Shown here in pieces: positions 46,528 through 57,404 of a DNA stretch of 64,000 bases. Source of the DNA: Opitutia bacterium (GTDB taxonomy: Bacteria; Verrucomicrobiota; Verrucomicrobiia; Opitutales; Opitutaceae); NCBI GenBank assembly GCA_016187945.1, contig JACPIT010000005.1, positions 992,001 to 1,056,000 on the forward strand, written 5' to 3'. Position 1 is the first letter of the stretch. Every line of letters begins with the position of its first letter. Below the pieces are notes generated by a model. The model was given only the letters and a program-made list of their open reading frames with translations. It ran no database searches and had not been told where the DNA came from. Made by a program: the position numbers and the translations under genes.

Positions 46528-48162
46528 ATGCCGTCCGCCGTCTCACGCGTTTTTGCTTTCGCCGCGCTCGCGCTCGCCGCCGCGGCGGCGGAGCCCGCGC
46601 GGATCAAACTCGCGAGCGACCCGCAATGGCCGCCGTTCAGCTTCGGCGAACCGGCGCGGCTCGTCGGTCTCGATGTCGATCTCGTGCGGCTGGTCGAGCG
46701 GCAGCTCGGCGAGCGTTTCGAGCGCGTGGCGGTGCCGGATTGGAGCACGGCGCTGCGGCTCGCTCGCGCGCGCGAGATCGAGGTGTTGAGCGGCGTGGCG
46801 CGCACGCCGGAGCGCGAACGCGACTTTCTGTTCACCGCGCCGTATCTGCGGCAGGCGTTCGGCATCATCACGCGCACCGAGGCGCCGTTTCTCGCCACGC
46901 TCGATTCGCTTGCAGGCCGGCGCGTCGCCGTCGTGCCCGACCACGCGGTCACGGAGCGGCTGCGCGTCGATCAGCCGCAGGCGCACTTTGTCGTCGCGCG
47001 CAACACCGAGCAGGCGCTGCGGCTCGTCGCGGCGGGCGAGGCCGACGCGGTGCTCACCGACCTCATGAACGCGAACCACCTCATCAAGGCGAACGGCCTC
47101 ACGAACCTGAAAATCGCCGGGCTCGCCGGCTACCACTTCGAGCTGCGCTTCGCCGTGCGGCGCGATCGCCCTGAACTCGCCGCCGCGCTCGATGCGGCGA
47201 TCGCGGCGCTCGATCCCGCGGAGAAACAGGCCGTGGTCGATCGTTGGGTGCGCGTGGACCACTCGGACATGCTGCGCTGGGAGGAAGTGCGCCGCGTGCT
47301 CGCGACGGGCACGGCGGTGCTGCTTCTCGTCGTGAGCGCGGTGTTCTGGCACAATCACCGCCTGCGCCGCGAGCTGCTCGAGCGCCGCCGGGTCGAGGCG
47401 GAGTTGCGCGCGGCGCACACGCGGCTCGAGGAACTCAGCCGCGAGCGCGCGCAGTTGCTCGGCATGGCGGCGCACGACCTGCGCAATCCGCTCACCGGAC
47501 TCGTGCTCTCGCTCGATTTCGTCGACGTCGACAACCGCGACGCACGCCGCCGCGTCGTGCGCGAAATGAAACAGCTCGCGACGCACGTGCTGGATTTGCT
47601 TTCCGACCTGCTCGACGCGCAGGCGCTCGAGGACGGCCGCCGGCGATTGCGCCCGGAGCGCGTGTGCCTGGCGACGCTCGCGCGCGAGGCGGTCGTGGAG
47701 CATCACCGGCGGGCGGTGCGGAAGATGCTGCGCCTGCGCGTCGAGGCGCCGGACGCGGCGGAGTTGCTGGCGGACGCGGGCGCGTTGCGGCAGGTGCTCG
47801 ACAATCTGCTCTCGAACGCGATCAAGTTTTCCCCGGCGGGGCGGCGCATCGATGTCGTCGTCGAATGCGACGAGCGCGCGGCGAAATTCACCGTGGCGGA
47901 CGAAGGTCCGGGCATCGCGCCGGCGTCGATGGACCGGCTGTTCACGAAGTTCGCGCGGCTCGACGCGCGGCCGACGGCGGGCGAGAGCTCGGTGGGCCTC
48001 GGACTCGCGATCGTGCGCCAGCTCGTCGAGGCGATGGGCGGGCGCGTCTGGTGCGAGAGCGAACTCGGCCGCGGCACGCGTTTCATCGTGGAGTTGCCCA
48101 TCGAGGGAGCGGTCGATTTGCCGGCCGCGAACGCCGGAGCGATCGCGCCGCAAACGGTCTGA
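46528..48162 (+). CDS. Sensor histidine kinase with periplasmic solute-binding domain (paralogue of 39085-40773)
   Basis: 544 residues from the ATG at 46528. Signal peptide (SRVFAFAALALAAAAAEPA), a family 3 solute-binding sensor domain (ASDPQWPPFSFGEP; LSGVARTPERERDF), a membrane helix (ATGTAVLLLVVSAVF), HisKA with His316 (AAHDLRNPLTGL) and HATPase (DNLLSNAIKFSP; DEGPGIAP; SVGLGLAIVRQ). The two paralogues share layout and most motifs but differ in the ligand pocket, so they may sense different compounds. No response regulator lies nearby. Confidence 0.93.
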   Translation: MPSAVSRVFAFAALALAAAAAEPARIKLASDPQWPPFSFGEPARLVGLDVDLVRLVERQLGERFERVAVPDWSTALRLARAREIEVLSGVARTPERERDFLFTAPYLRQAFGIITRTEAPFLATLDSLAGRRVAVVPDHAVTERLRVDQPQAHFVVARNTEQALRLVAAGEADAVLTDLMNANHLIKANGLTNLKIAGLAGYHFELRFAVRRDRPELAAALDAAIAALDPAEKQAVVDRWVRVDHSDMLRWEEVRRVLATGTAVLLLVVSAVFWHNHRLRRELLERRRVEAELRAAHTRLEELSRERAQLLGMAAHDLRNPLTGLVLSLDFVDVDNRDARRRVVREMKQLATHVLDLLSDLLDAQALEDGRRRLRPERVCLATLAREAVVEHHRRAVRKMLRLRVEAPDAAELLADAGALRQVLDNLLSNAIKFSPAGRRIDVVVECDERAAKFTVADEGPGIAPASMDRLFTKFARLDARPTAGESSVGLGLAIVRQLVEAMGGRVWCESELGRGTRFIVELPIEGAVDLPAANAGAIAPQTV

Positions 48163-48241
48163 GGCGCCGCGCGCCGGCCCGATGCACAGGGGAGGATTTT
48201 TTCCGGGCAACCCGGAGCCGCGCGCTTCACTCTAACGCGGC

Positions 48242-48685
48242 ATGAAACCGACAGCTCATGCTTCCGAAGATCACGCGACGGGATTGCTGCTCGCGGTGCT
48301 CGCTGGCGCGGGGTTGGCCCTGCTCGCCGGTTGCGGTTCCGAGACCGTGGCGCCCGTGCCGCCGCCGGCCACGCCGCCGACTCAGACCGTCGTTGTCGCT
48401 CCGGCTGTCACGCCTGCGCCGCAAACCACGGTGATCGGCGCGACGCCGTCGGGCCAAATCATCGTCACGCAAGCGCCGCCTGTGGGCGTGCAACCGCAGG
48501 TCATCAGCGCCCGCCCGTCCGTCGAACACGTGTGGGTCGCGGGTTGGTGGGTGTGGCGCGACGGACACTACGAATGGCGCTCGGGCGAGTGGGTGATCCC
48601 GCCGCGCCGAGGCGCCGTGTGGGTGCCGCCGCGTTGGGAACGCCGCGACGACGGCTACGTTTTCGTCGAAGGCTTCTGGCAATAG
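48242..48685 (+). CDS. YXWGXW-type lipoprotein
   Basis: 147 residues. A hydrophobic leader with lipobox LLAGC (Cys31) is followed by a long Pro/Thr/Val-rich linker and then a C-terminal domain of tryptophan repeats (VWVAGWWVWRDGHYEWRSGE; WVPPRWERRDDGYVFVEGFW), as in the YXWGXW repeat family. Likely an envelope lipoprotein of unknown role. A hairpin without a T-run (around 48730-48757) follows it. Confidence 0.8.
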   Translation: MKPTAHASEDHATGLLLAVLAGAGLALLAGCGSETVAPVPPPATPPTQTVVVAPAVTPAPQTTVIGATPSGQIIVTQAPPVGVQPQVISARPSVEHVWVAGWWVWRDGHYEWRSGEWVIPPRRGAVWVPPRWERRDDGYVFVEGFWQ

Positions 48686-48764
48686 CCGGCCGCGTGCGCG
48701 GCGCGCCCGTCGCAGACTCTGCACACGCGAATGGCGCGGGGGTTCCTCCGCGCCATTTGCGCGA

Positions 48765-48855
48765 GTAGGTCCGGCTTCAGCCGGACCAGTTGGTCGTTGA
48801 TCGCGGGCTAAATTTGCGCGCGGGAGTCGGCTGGGCCGGCTGAAGCCGGCCCTAC
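48765..48855. repeat. REPIN between the YXWGXW lipoprotein and M14 genes
   Basis: GTAGGTCCGGCTTCAGCCGG unit at the left, inverted unit ending GCCGGCCCTAC at the right. The CTA at 48852-48854 is the TAG stop of the M14 peptidase gene. Confidence 0.9.
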
Positions 48856-50693
48856 TTCACGGCGCCGCTCAGCGGTGCGCTTTCGTCGCGTTCGATCCCG
48901 ACGGGGTAGAGCAGGTAGCGGTCGTCGTAGAACTTCGTGCGTTGGTAGAACCACTGGAGACGCGCGGTCGGGCTCTTCGCGAACTCGGGTTCGGCGGCGA
49001 GCTTGGCCTCGAACTCGGTTTTCAGCTTCGGGTCGTCGGCGAGCATTTTTTCCGCGAGCGGCGCGAGGACGTAGCCTTCGATATACTCGGTGCGTTGGAG
49101 AATTTCGGGGAAGAAGCCCCACGCGAGGAACGACTCGTCGCTGACCGGATCGAGCAGCATCATGGCGAGATCGCCGAGCGGTTGGTCGGTCGACACGCGC
49201 ACGGAGCCGGCGGGATAGACTTCGTCGCGCGTTTCCCAGGTGACGCGGTCGAACTTGAGCGGGTGATGGCCCTCGAAGGGCGTCGCGGCGGGCTTCGGGC
49301 CGGCGAGGCGCGCGAGCGTGACGCGAACGGTGGTTTCTTCGCTGAGTTCGTCCAGCTCGATGCCGTGCGCGTGCAGGCGCTCGATGATTTCGGGCTTCGT
49401 CACGGACACGTAGAACGCTTTCGGTCGCGCCAGCAGGGCGCCGTGGCGATCGAGGTGAATCGGCAACCCGGCGTAAGTCTTCGGCGTGCCGAGCCAGCGC
49501 ACTTCCTTGGTGCCGGAGGCGGGTGACTCGTAGGTCTCGAACGCGATGCCGGCGAAGTCGATCTGCGCGCCTGTCTCGCGCGGCAGGTCGAAGTTGGCGG
49601 GGAGTTGCGCGGGGCGCGCGGCGCGGTCGGCTTCGATGGCGGCATGGACGCTCGCGGCGTTTTCACCGAGCGCGCGGAGCGCGGCGGCGAGGAGCACGTA
49701 GGTGCCGAGGACGCGTTGCCGGTAGGGTTTCAGCGAGTGGTTCTCGACGAGGATCGACGGGATGTGGCGGAGGTCGCCGTAGCCGTTGGAAAAACGCGGG
49801 GTGGCGACGCCCATGCCGAGGCCTTCGGCGAGGTCGCGGTTGTTTTGCGCGAAGACGAGCGGGCCGGGGATGTGGCCGGCGTCGGCGAGCGCGCGATCGA
49901 CGACCGGCCGGAGCGTGTCGGCGAGCCACGCGCCGATGCGGGGCGACCAGGTGAAGATGCTGCGCTCGCCGTTGAAGCCGTAGGTGATGTCGTAGGCGTA
50001 GTCGATGCCGTCGGTAACGTGGAGGTCGAGGTAGAGCGAGGGTTGCCAGGTATCGAGCACGTCGAGAAGGCCGCGCATCTCAGGGGAGTCGGCTTTCATG
50101 TAGTCGCGGTTGAGGTTCAGGTTTTGCGCGGTGGTGCGCCAGCCTTGGTGGATCGGGCCGCGCTGGTTGGGGCGGTTCCACTCGGAGCTGCGCTCGTGGC
50201 CGTCGGCGTTGAAGACGGGAATGAAGAGGAAATTCGCCTTCTCGAGCAGCGCGGCCCGATCGCCGAACGCGAGATCGCGCAGGAGCATCAGGCCTGCGTC
50301 CTTGCCGTCGATTTCGCCGGAGTGGATGCCGGCTTGCGCGAGGAGCGTGGGGCGGCCGTTGGCGTCGAGTTCTTCGGGCGAGGCGGCGCCTTCCTTGCTG
50401 GCGACGACGAGATAAAGCGGACGGCCCTGCGCGGTGGCGCCGAACTCGACGAGTTTCACGCGCGGCGAGGCGGCGGCGAGTTTCTCGAGCCACGCGATCG
50501 TGTCGGCGTAGTTGGGCGAGTCGGCGAGGCCGGTCTTTTCCGCGGGCGTGATCCACGGGTGATCGGGTCTGGCGAGGAGCCCTTCGCTGGCGCCGTGCCA
50601 CGCGGGAGCGGGCGGCAGGAAGTCTTGCGGAGAACTGGCGCGCGCGAACGGCGCGGTGGCGAGGAAAGCGGCGAGCAGCAGGCGGGTTTTCAT
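48852..50693 (-). CDS. M14-family zinc carboxypeptidase, exported
   Basis: 613 residues from the ATG at 50693, giving a signal peptide (MKTRLLLAAFLATAPFARA). The zinc site is built from HSGEIDGKD (HxxE), and a later His in YLDLHVTDG; the catalytic Glu is in LVENHSLKPY. The catalytic domain fills about residues 50-340. The C-terminal 270 residues are of unknown function but conserved in layout in this subgroup. Members trim peptides in the periplasm or outside. It converges on the YXWGXW gene, its stop coming from the REPIN end. Confidence 0.9.
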   Translation of the reverse strand: MKTRLLLAAFLATAPFARASSPQDFLPPAPAWHGASEGLLARPDHPWITPAEKTGLADSPNYADTIAWLEKLAAASPRVKLVEFGATAQGRPLYLVVASKEGAASPEELDANGRPTLLAQAGIHSGEIDGKDAGLMLLRDLAFGDRAALLEKANFLFIPVFNADGHERSSEWNRPNQRGPIHQGWRTTAQNLNLNRDYMKADSPEMRGLLDVLDTWQPSLYLDLHVTDGIDYAYDITYGFNGERSIFTWSPRIGAWLADTLRPVVDRALADAGHIPGPLVFAQNNRDLAEGLGMGVATPRFSNGYGDLRHIPSILVENHSLKPYRQRVLGTYVLLAAALRALGENAASVHAAIEADRAARPAQLPANFDLPRETGAQIDFAGIAFETYESPASGTKEVRWLGTPKTYAGLPIHLDRHGALLARPKAFYVSVTKPEIIERLHAHGIELDELSEETTVRVTLARLAGPKPAATPFEGHHPLKFDRVTWETRDEVYPAGSVRVSTDQPLGDLAMMLLDPVSDESFLAWGFFPEILQRTEYIEGYVLAPLAEKMLADDPKLKTEFEAKLAAEPEFAKSPTARLQWFYQRTKFYDDRYLLYPVGIERDESAPLSGAVK

Positions 50694-50896
50694 GCGCGAA
50701 GTCCGGGAAGATGTCGGGCGCGCGCGAAAACGAAAGGCCCAAACGACTGTGGTGGGCGCGGGAGTCGCAACCTGATTGGCGCGCGGGCCGGACGGTGGAT
50801 CGGGCGCGGTGGATGGGGTGTTGCGGCGCATGCGAAGGAGGCGCGGCACGCCTGCCGCGGTGCGCGGGCGGCGGCTATTTTCAGCGGCACCCCCCG

Positions 50897-51454
50897 ATGC
50901 ACGCTTACTGGTCGAGTTACCCCGATCTGCGCAGCGCGCTGGTGTTGGCGCTGGCGGTGCTGGCGCTGTCACTGGCGAGCTGCGCGTCGCGGCAGCTCGC
51001 ACAGCCATCGGCCGAGATGGCCGCGCCGATCACGACCGGGCGCGTCTACTCGCTGAGCGAGGTGCGCGCGCGCATCCCGGTGATGTATTTCGGCGACGAC
51101 AGCTACGCCGAGGTGAACAGCGCGTGGCTGGGCAAATGGTATCGCGAATACCGCACGCAGCTCTCGCGCGTCGGCATCGTCGATTGGAACGAGCGCTTCG
51201 ATTGCAACCGCTTCGTGGAGTTCTACACGGGACTCGCGCAGGCGTATTATTTCCGGGAATCGTTTCATGCGCGGAATCCAGGGCACGCGCTCGCGCTCGG
51301 GCCGATCTGGTATGTGCGCGACAACGGGCGTTCGCGGCACGCGCTCGTCCAGGCACTGACGGAGCGCGGTCGGGTGTTTTTCGATCCGCAGAACGGCCAC
51401 GAGGTGCAACTCACGCCGACGGAGCAGGCGAGCGCGTATCTGATGATGTTTTGA
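50897..51454 (+). CDS. Putative cysteine hydrolase-like lipoprotein (paralogue of 27239-27853)
   Basis: 185 residues. Signal peptide with a lipobox-like end (LSLASC, Cys29). The body has Cys103 (RFDCNRFVEFY), His148 (SRHALVQAL) and Asp163 (VFFDPQNG), in the same order and context as the protein at 27239 (FNC, AHSVV, VFVDPQCG). The His-to-Asp spacing is 15 in both. This is the arrangement of papain- or transglutaminase-like hydrolases. The family is not recognised and activity is inferred. The ATG at 50897 was chosen for the signal peptide. It is followed by a REPIN. Confidence 0.6.
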   Translation: MHAYWSSYPDLRSALVLALAVLALSLASCASRQLAQPSAEMAAPITTGRVYSLSEVRARIPVMYFGDDSYAEVNSAWLGKWYREYRTQLSRVGIVDWNERFDCNRFVEFYTGLAQAYYFRESFHARNPGHALALGPIWYVRDNGRSRHALVQALTERGRVFFDPQNGHEVQLTPTEQASAYLMMF

Positions 51455-51481
51455 GCGGTGCGCGACTGCGACGACGTATGG

Positions 51482-51543
51482 GTAGGGCGCGGACTCCGTT
51501 CCGCGCCACGCATGTCCGGCGGCGAACGGAGTCGCCGCCCTAC
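51482..51543. repeat. REPIN between the cysteine-hydrolase-like and GNAT genes
   Basis: GTAGGGCGCGGACTCCGTTC at the left, inverted unit ending CGCCGCCCTAC at the right. The CTA at 51540-51542 is the TAG stop of the GNAT gene. Confidence 0.9.
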
Positions 51544-52028
51544 TTGAGGTCGAGCCCGGGTTTTTCCATGCGCAGGAAACCGCGTTCTTCGCGCGTGTCG
51601 ACGAAGCCGAGCGAGCGATACAGCGCGCGGGCGCGGACGTTTTCCGGATAAACGTAGAGCGAGAACGCGCGCACCGACAGGAACCTCGGCGCGACCCGGA
51701 GCAGCTCGCGGCAGAGCGTGCGGCCGAGTCCTTCGCCGCGGCGCGTCGGCGAGACGATGATGCGGGCGAGATGCGCGAAATCGTCCTCGCGATGCATCAC
51801 TTGGCCGAAGCCCACGATCTCGTCCCGTGCGGCGGCGCACAGCACGAAGGCCTCGCCGGTCACGTGGTGGAGGTTTTCCCAAAATTGCTGGCGCGCGACC
51901 GGGAAGCCGATCGTCGGGCCCGCCCACATCCGCATCGCCTCGGCGTCCGGCGCCCACGGCAGCACGACATCGAGGTCTTCGAGGCGGGCGGGCCGCAGGC
52001 GCGGGGCGTTCGGGGTTATTTCAGGCAT
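51540..52028 (-). CDS. GNAT-family N-acetyltransferase
   Basis: 162 residues, a single GNAT domain: N-terminal RPARLEDLDVVLPW, the acetyl-CoA loop ARIIVSPTRRGEGLGRTLCR and the C-terminal VYPENVRARALYRSLGF. It transfers acetyl groups to an unknown amine. Its start overlaps the end of the upstream PLP-enzyme gene by 13 bases, which suggests co-translation and a possible shared pathway. Its stop is inside a REPIN. Confidence 0.9.
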   Translation of the reverse strand: MPEITPNAPRLRPARLEDLDVVLPWAPDAEAMRMWAGPTIGFPVARQQFWENLHHVTGEAFVLCAAARDEIVGFGQVMHREDDFAHLARIIVSPTRRGEGLGRTLCRELLRVAPRFLSVRAFSLYVYPENVRARALYRSLGFVDTREERGFLRMEKPGLDLK

Positions 52029-53848
52029 TCGGCGAACCGCGGCTGCGCGGCGGCGTGGCGGCGGTGGACGTCGAGATAGACTTCGTCCACCAGCCGGTCA
52101 ATCGCCGCGCCGTGCATGAACTTCGCGCTGAAGCCCGGGTGTTCGCGGTCGAGCGTGTGGCGCGCGGCGGTGAGGAAGTCGCCGATGATCTCGCGCGGCG
52201 CCTCGTCGCCGACGGCGATGCGGATCGTCGTCAGCGTGATGCCGGCCTCGCGCAGCGCGTCTTCGCCGAGTTCCGAGTGCGACGTGAGCGCGGGGCAGAG
52301 CACGAGCGTGTTGCTCTGGCCGAGCGAGACCATGTGGCCGAACATCGGCGCGAGCGAATCGAAGAAACGCTCGAGCGTCTCGCGCGAGATCAGCGCCTTC
52401 TCCAGGTCGATCGTGAAGAGCGGCGCGGGCAGGCCGAGGTAGGCGATGCGCTCGGCGATGGCGGCGTTTGCGTCGCGCGGATTGGCCGGACCGTGGACCG
52501 TCACGAGCGGGTTCGAGGCGAGCCAGCGGGCAAAGATCGCGGTGTTGATGCATTTTTTGAGCATGCGCAGCTCGAGCGTCTTCATGCCGGTGAGCACCTC
52601 GAAGGCCTTGTCGGAATCGAGGAACGCGCCCTTCACGTAGTAGACGTTCCAGAACAGCGTGTCGTCCCAAGTCTTGCCGGCGTGCGTGTGCTCGCCCTTC
52701 GGGAGGAACATGTCTTCGTTGCGCCCGATGACGACGCCGGCGGTGGTGGTGCCGTGGCCGGTGAGATCCTTCGTGTAACTGTGCAGCACGAAGTCCGGGC
52801 GCGCGGCGGGATCGGGATGTTGCAGCGGCCGCGTGAGGAACGGCGTGCCCACCGTCGAGTCGCAGATGACCGTGAGGCCTTCGGCGTGCGCGAGGCGGCA
52901 GATTTCCGGCACGTCGAGGAAGACGCCGTGCGGGTTGCACGGGCTCTCGAGGTAAACGTAGATCCAGCGGCCGGCAGTCAGGCGATCGGCGAATTTGGCC
53001 TTCGTGTCCGCGAGCGCGCGGGCGAAATCCTCAGCGGTGGCGCCGTCGAAGAACGACACGCCGACATCGAGGTTCGAGCGTTTGCCGAACCAGTCGTGGA
53101 TGAGCTGGTAGGCGCCGCCGTAGATGTTGCGCGAGGAGAGGATCACGTCCTGGTAGCCGACGAGGTGCGAGAGCAGCGAGTCGATCGCGGCCATACCGGA
53201 GTTGAAGTTCCACGCGAGATACTCGCCGGCGAACGGTCCGCACTCGATGTCGACGATGTGGTTGGCGAGCGAGATCGAGGTCGGGTTGAGCAGGCGCGAG
53301 TAGATCTCGTGCAGCGGCTCCTTGCCTTGGAACGCCTCGTCGATCCATTCGGAGCACGCGTAGAGATAAGTCGCGGTGCGCGTGATGACGGGATTGGCGG
53401 AGAAGAGCGCGGTGACGTTGTCGAAGACCGGATACGGGCCCTTGGCGAGCGTCGTGGCGTTCGAGTAGCGCAGCGACTGGTGCGTCTTGCGCGTGGGGTT
53501 TTGCAGTGTGTCGAGGAGCTTCGCGAGTTGGAACGCGAGGAACTTCTTCGCGTTGAACAGCGCGAGCCGGTCCTCGCGCGGCAGGTGCGCCAGCTCGTGC
53601 GTGGTCGCTTCCCACAGCTCCATCACGTCGCCGTGCGACGCGTAGATTTTCTCGGCCAGCGCCAGCAACGGCCGGCCGACGGCGGAGTGGGGATCGATGT
53701 TGAAGTGCTGGAGTTGCTCGAGCGCGAGCTCGTGCAGCGTGGTGGCGTGGGTGGTCTTGCGGAGCGGGGAAAGGAGTCGCGCGGCGGGCGGCTCGGGAGT
53801 GACCGGCTTCTTGCCGACCGGTCGACGGACGGAAGTGAGAGTAGCCAT
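52016..53848 (-). CDS. Long PLP-dependent Cys/Met-metabolism-type enzyme
   Basis: 610 residues. The C-terminal two-thirds are a fold-type I PLP domain of the cystathionine gamma-synthase group: NFNSGMAAIDSLL, YLESPCNPHGVF, VICDSTVGTPFLTRPL and the cofactor-binding Lys in LHSYTKDLTGHGTT. The family is usually about 400 residues; the first 190 here are an extra helical domain (LALFNAKKFLAFQLAKLLDT). The reaction may be gamma- or beta-elimination or replacement on a sulfur amino acid; the substrate is unclear. It precedes the GNAT gene with a 13-bp overlap. Confidence 0.8.
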   Translation of the reverse strand: MATLTSVRRPVGKKPVTPEPPAARLLSPLRKTTHATTLHELALEQLQHFNIDPHSAVGRPLLALAEKIYASHGDVMELWEATTHELAHLPREDRLALFNAKKFLAFQLAKLLDTLQNPTRKTHQSLRYSNATTLAKGPYPVFDNVTALFSANPVITRTATYLYACSEWIDEAFQGKEPLHEIYSRLLNPTSISLANHIVDIECGPFAGEYLAWNFNSGMAAIDSLLSHLVGYQDVILSSRNIYGGAYQLIHDWFGKRSNLDVGVSFFDGATAEDFARALADTKAKFADRLTAGRWIYVYLESPCNPHGVFLDVPEICRLAHAEGLTVICDSTVGTPFLTRPLQHPDPAARPDFVLHSYTKDLTGHGTTTAGVVIGRNEDMFLPKGEHTHAGKTWDDTLFWNVYYVKGAFLDSDKAFEVLTGMKTLELRMLKKCINTAIFARWLASNPLVTVHGPANPRDANAAIAERIAYLGLPAPLFTIDLEKALISRETLERFFDSLAPMFGHMVSLGQSNTLVLCPALTSHSELGEDALREAGITLTTIRIAVGDEAPREIIGDFLTAARHTLDREHPGFSAKFMHGAAIDRLVDEVYLDVHRRHAAAQPRFAECLK

Positions 53849-53933
53849 GGCGGCAAACTATCGCGGCGGACGCGCGGTCGCAAGAGGCGGGGACTTTTTC
53901 GACCTCGTCAGCACGAGCGTTAATGGTGAGAAA

Positions 53934-54967
<1,034 letters not shown>

Positions 54968-54971
<4 letters not shown>

Positions 54972-55059
54972 GGCCGGCTTCAGCCGGCCCGGGAGAACTC
55001 GCGCTCGCGGCCCTCACGTGCGAGCGACGCCGAATTGGACCGGCTGAAGCCGGCCCTAC
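54968..55059. repeat. REPIN filling the IMPase/GH95 gap
   Basis: GTAGGGCCGGCTTCAGCCGG at the left, inverted unit ending GCCGGCCCTAC at the right. TAG at 54969-54971 is the IMPase-like stop; the GH95 stop begins on the next base after the right end. Confidence 0.92.
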
Positions 55060-57357
55060 TCAGCGCCAGACGAATTTCTCACCGGCGGCGATGGCGAGCG
55101 GGCGCGTTTCGTCGTTGTAGCGCACCGTCGTCGCGCGGCCGAGCGTCGAACGAATGCGCGCTTCGGTGAGCCGGCCGTCGTGCCAGGCGAGATCGACGAC
55201 GTAGCCGCCGCGAGCGCGGAGGCCGGTGACGCGGCCGGCCGGCCAGGCTTTCGGCAGCGCGGGGAGCAGGTGCAGTTCGCCATTCTGGCTTTGCAGGAGC
55301 ATCTCGGCGATTGCGGCGGTGGCGCCGAAGTTGCCGTCGATCTGGAAGGGCGGATGCGCGTCGAAGAGATTCGGGTAGGTGCCGCCGTGGGCCATGTTGT
55401 TCGGCGTCGCAGGATCGACGAACTGGAGCTGGCGCAGGAGCATCTTGTGCGCGTGATCGCCGTCGAGCAGGCGTGCCCAGAAATTGGTTTTCCAGCCGAG
55501 CGACCAGCCGGTGCCGTCGTCGCCGCGGAACTCGAGCGAGCGGCGCGCGGCGGCGAAAAGCTCCGGCGTGCGGGGCGATATCTCGTTGCCCGGGTGCAGC
55601 GCCCAGAGATGCGAGACGTGGCGGTGCGTGCTCTTCGGGTCGTCGGCGTCGACGAGCAGCCACTCCTGAAGCTGGCCGTGCCGGCCGATCTTGTTCGGGA
55701 TGAGTTTCGCGGCGGTCGCGCGGAGTTGCGCGGCGAACGCGGCGTCGGTGCCGAGTTCGTCGGCCGCGCGTGCGGTCCAGTCGAACAAGCCGCGGATGAT
55801 CTGGTGATCCATCGCCGGTGCCATCACGAGCCCGCGTTGCTCGGGCGAGTTCGACGGCCCCGACATGAGCTGGCCGTCGGCTGGCGCGGGCACGAGGTAA
55901 TCCATGAAAAACTCCGCCGCGCCCTTCATCACGGGATACGCGCGCGCGAGGAACGCGCGGTCGCCGCCGAATTGATAATGCTCCCACAGGCTCTGACAGA
56001 GCCACGCGCCGCCCATCGGCCAGATGCCGTGATCGGAATTGTTGATCGGCGCGCTGCCGCGCCAGAGATCGGTGTTGTGATGCAGCACCCAGCCGCGCGC
56101 GCCGTAGTGGTGCTCGGCGGTGAGGCGGCCGCTCGGCACGAGATCCTCGATCATCGCGAACAGCGGCTCGGTGCACTCGGGCAGCGCGGTCGCCTCGGCG
56201 GGCCAGTAGTTCATCTCGGTGTTGATGTTCACCGTGTATTTGCTCTCCCAGGCGGGGCGGAGATCCTGATTCCAGACGCCCTGCAGATTTGCGGGCTGAT
56301 CGCCCGGGCGGCTGCTCGCGATGAGCAGGTAACGGCCAAACTGAAACGCGAGCGCGGCGAGCTGCGGGTCGTCGGCCTTCCTCTCGGAGCGGAGGCGTTC
56401 GTCGGTTGGCAGCGTGGCGGCTGGCGACGTGCCGAGGTCGAGCGCGACGCGGCGAAAGAGCGCGCGGTGATCGGCCTGGTGCGCCGCGAGCAACGCCTCC
56501 GATGGCGCGGCGGCGAGCGCCGTGAGTTGCGCCGTGCAACGCGCGACGAGATCGGCGTCGGAGAGTTGGTCCGAGGAAATGAAGTTCGTCGCCGCGGTGA
56601 GCACGAGCGTCACGCGATCGGCGCCGGTCACGCGCAGCGTGTCGCCTTCGCGGGCGACGCGACCGCCTTCGACGCGCGCGTGCACCTGTGCGGCGAAGCG
56701 CATCGCGCCTGCCTTCACGCGGCCCTCGAGCGCGAGACCCGGCAGCGCGGTGTCGCGCGGCGTCGCGCCTTCGTGCGGACTCGTGAGGCGGAGCGCGAAG
56801 GTCAGTTGTCCCGCGCGATCCGCGTCGAGGCGAACGACGATCGCGTTTGACGGGTGGCTCGCGAACGCCTCGCGCGTGAACGTCGTCTCGCCGACGCGGT
56901 AGCGTGTGGTGGCGACGGCCGCGTCGAGATCGAGTTCGCGGCGGTAGTCGGTCGCGGCGTCGTGTCCGGGAAATTCGAACTGGAGATCGCCGCATGGCTG
57001 ATAGGCGGTCTGGTGCAGCGGCACGCTCATGAATTCGCGCAGCGCGAGCGCCTCGGCCTCCTTTTGCTTTCCTGCCGCGAGCAGCGCGCGGAGTTCGGGG
57101 AGGAATTTCGCCGCGCCGACGTGGTGGTAGCGATGCGGCTGGCCGGTCCAGAGCGTGTCCTCGTTGAACTGGATGCGCTCCGTGCCGGTGCCGCCGAAGA
57201 TCATCGCGCCCAGGCGGCCGTTGCCGATGGGCAGCGCCTCGACCCACGCGGCGGCCGGGCGCCGATACCAGAGGCACAATTCGCTCGCGCGAGCCGCGAG
57301 CGAGAGGATCGAAAGCAAGACGAGGCCGAACAGCGGACGAGGTGCGAGCGACAGCAT
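55060..57357 (-). CDS. Glycoside hydrolase family 95 (alpha-L-fucosidase type)
   Basis: 765 residues from the ATG at 57357 (a TTG at 57369 would add four). Signal peptide ([15 protein letters not shown]). The family landmarks are the N-terminal beta domain ([20 protein letters not shown]), the (alpha/alpha)6 barrel, the water-positioning Asn residues in [10 protein letters not shown], and the base Asp in [22 protein letters not shown]95 enzymes release alpha-1,2-L-fucose or act as galactosidases on plant and host glycans, so the protein is expected in the periplasm. No SusC/D-like partners are adjacent. Confidence 0.94.
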   Translation of the reverse strand: MLSLAPRPLFGLVLLSILSLAARASELCLWYRRPAAAWVEALPIGNGRLGAMIFGGTGTERIQFNEDTLWTGQPHRYHHVGAAKFLPELRALLAAGKQKEAEALALREFMSVPLHQTAYQPCGDLQFEFPGHDAATDYRRELDLDAAVATTRYRVGETTFTREAFASHPSNAIVVRLDADRAGQLTFALRLTSPHEGATPRDTALPGLALEGRVKAGAMRFAAQVHARVEGGRVAREGDTLRVTGADRVTLVLTAATNFISSDQLSDADLVARCTAQLTALAAAPSEALLAAHQADHRALFRRVALDLGTSPAATLPTDERLRSERKADDPQLAALAFQFGRYLLIASSRPGDQPANLQGVWNQDLRPAWESKYTVNINTEMNYWPAEATALPECTEPLFAMIEDLVPSGRLTAEHHYGARGWVLHHNTDLWRGSAPINNSDHGIWPMGGAWLCQSLWEHYQFGGDRAFLARAYPVMKGAAEFFMDYLVPAPADGQLMSGPSNSPEQRGLVMAPAMDHQIIRGLFDWTARAADELGTDAAFAAQLRATAAKLIPNKIGRHGQLQEWLLVDADDPKSTHRHVSHLWALHPGNEISPRTPELFAAARRSLEFRGDDGTGWSLGWKTNFWARLLDGDHAHKMLLRQLQFVDPATPNNMAHGGTYPNLFDAHPPFQIDGNFGATAAIAEMLLQSQNGELHLLPALPKAWPAGRVTGLRARGGYVVDLAWHDGRLTEARIRSTLGRATTVRYNDETRPLAIAAGEKFVWR

Positions 57358-57404
57358 CGCGGCAGGCAATCTGCCCGCCGATCGCGGCGCAAGCCGCGCG
57401 CGCG

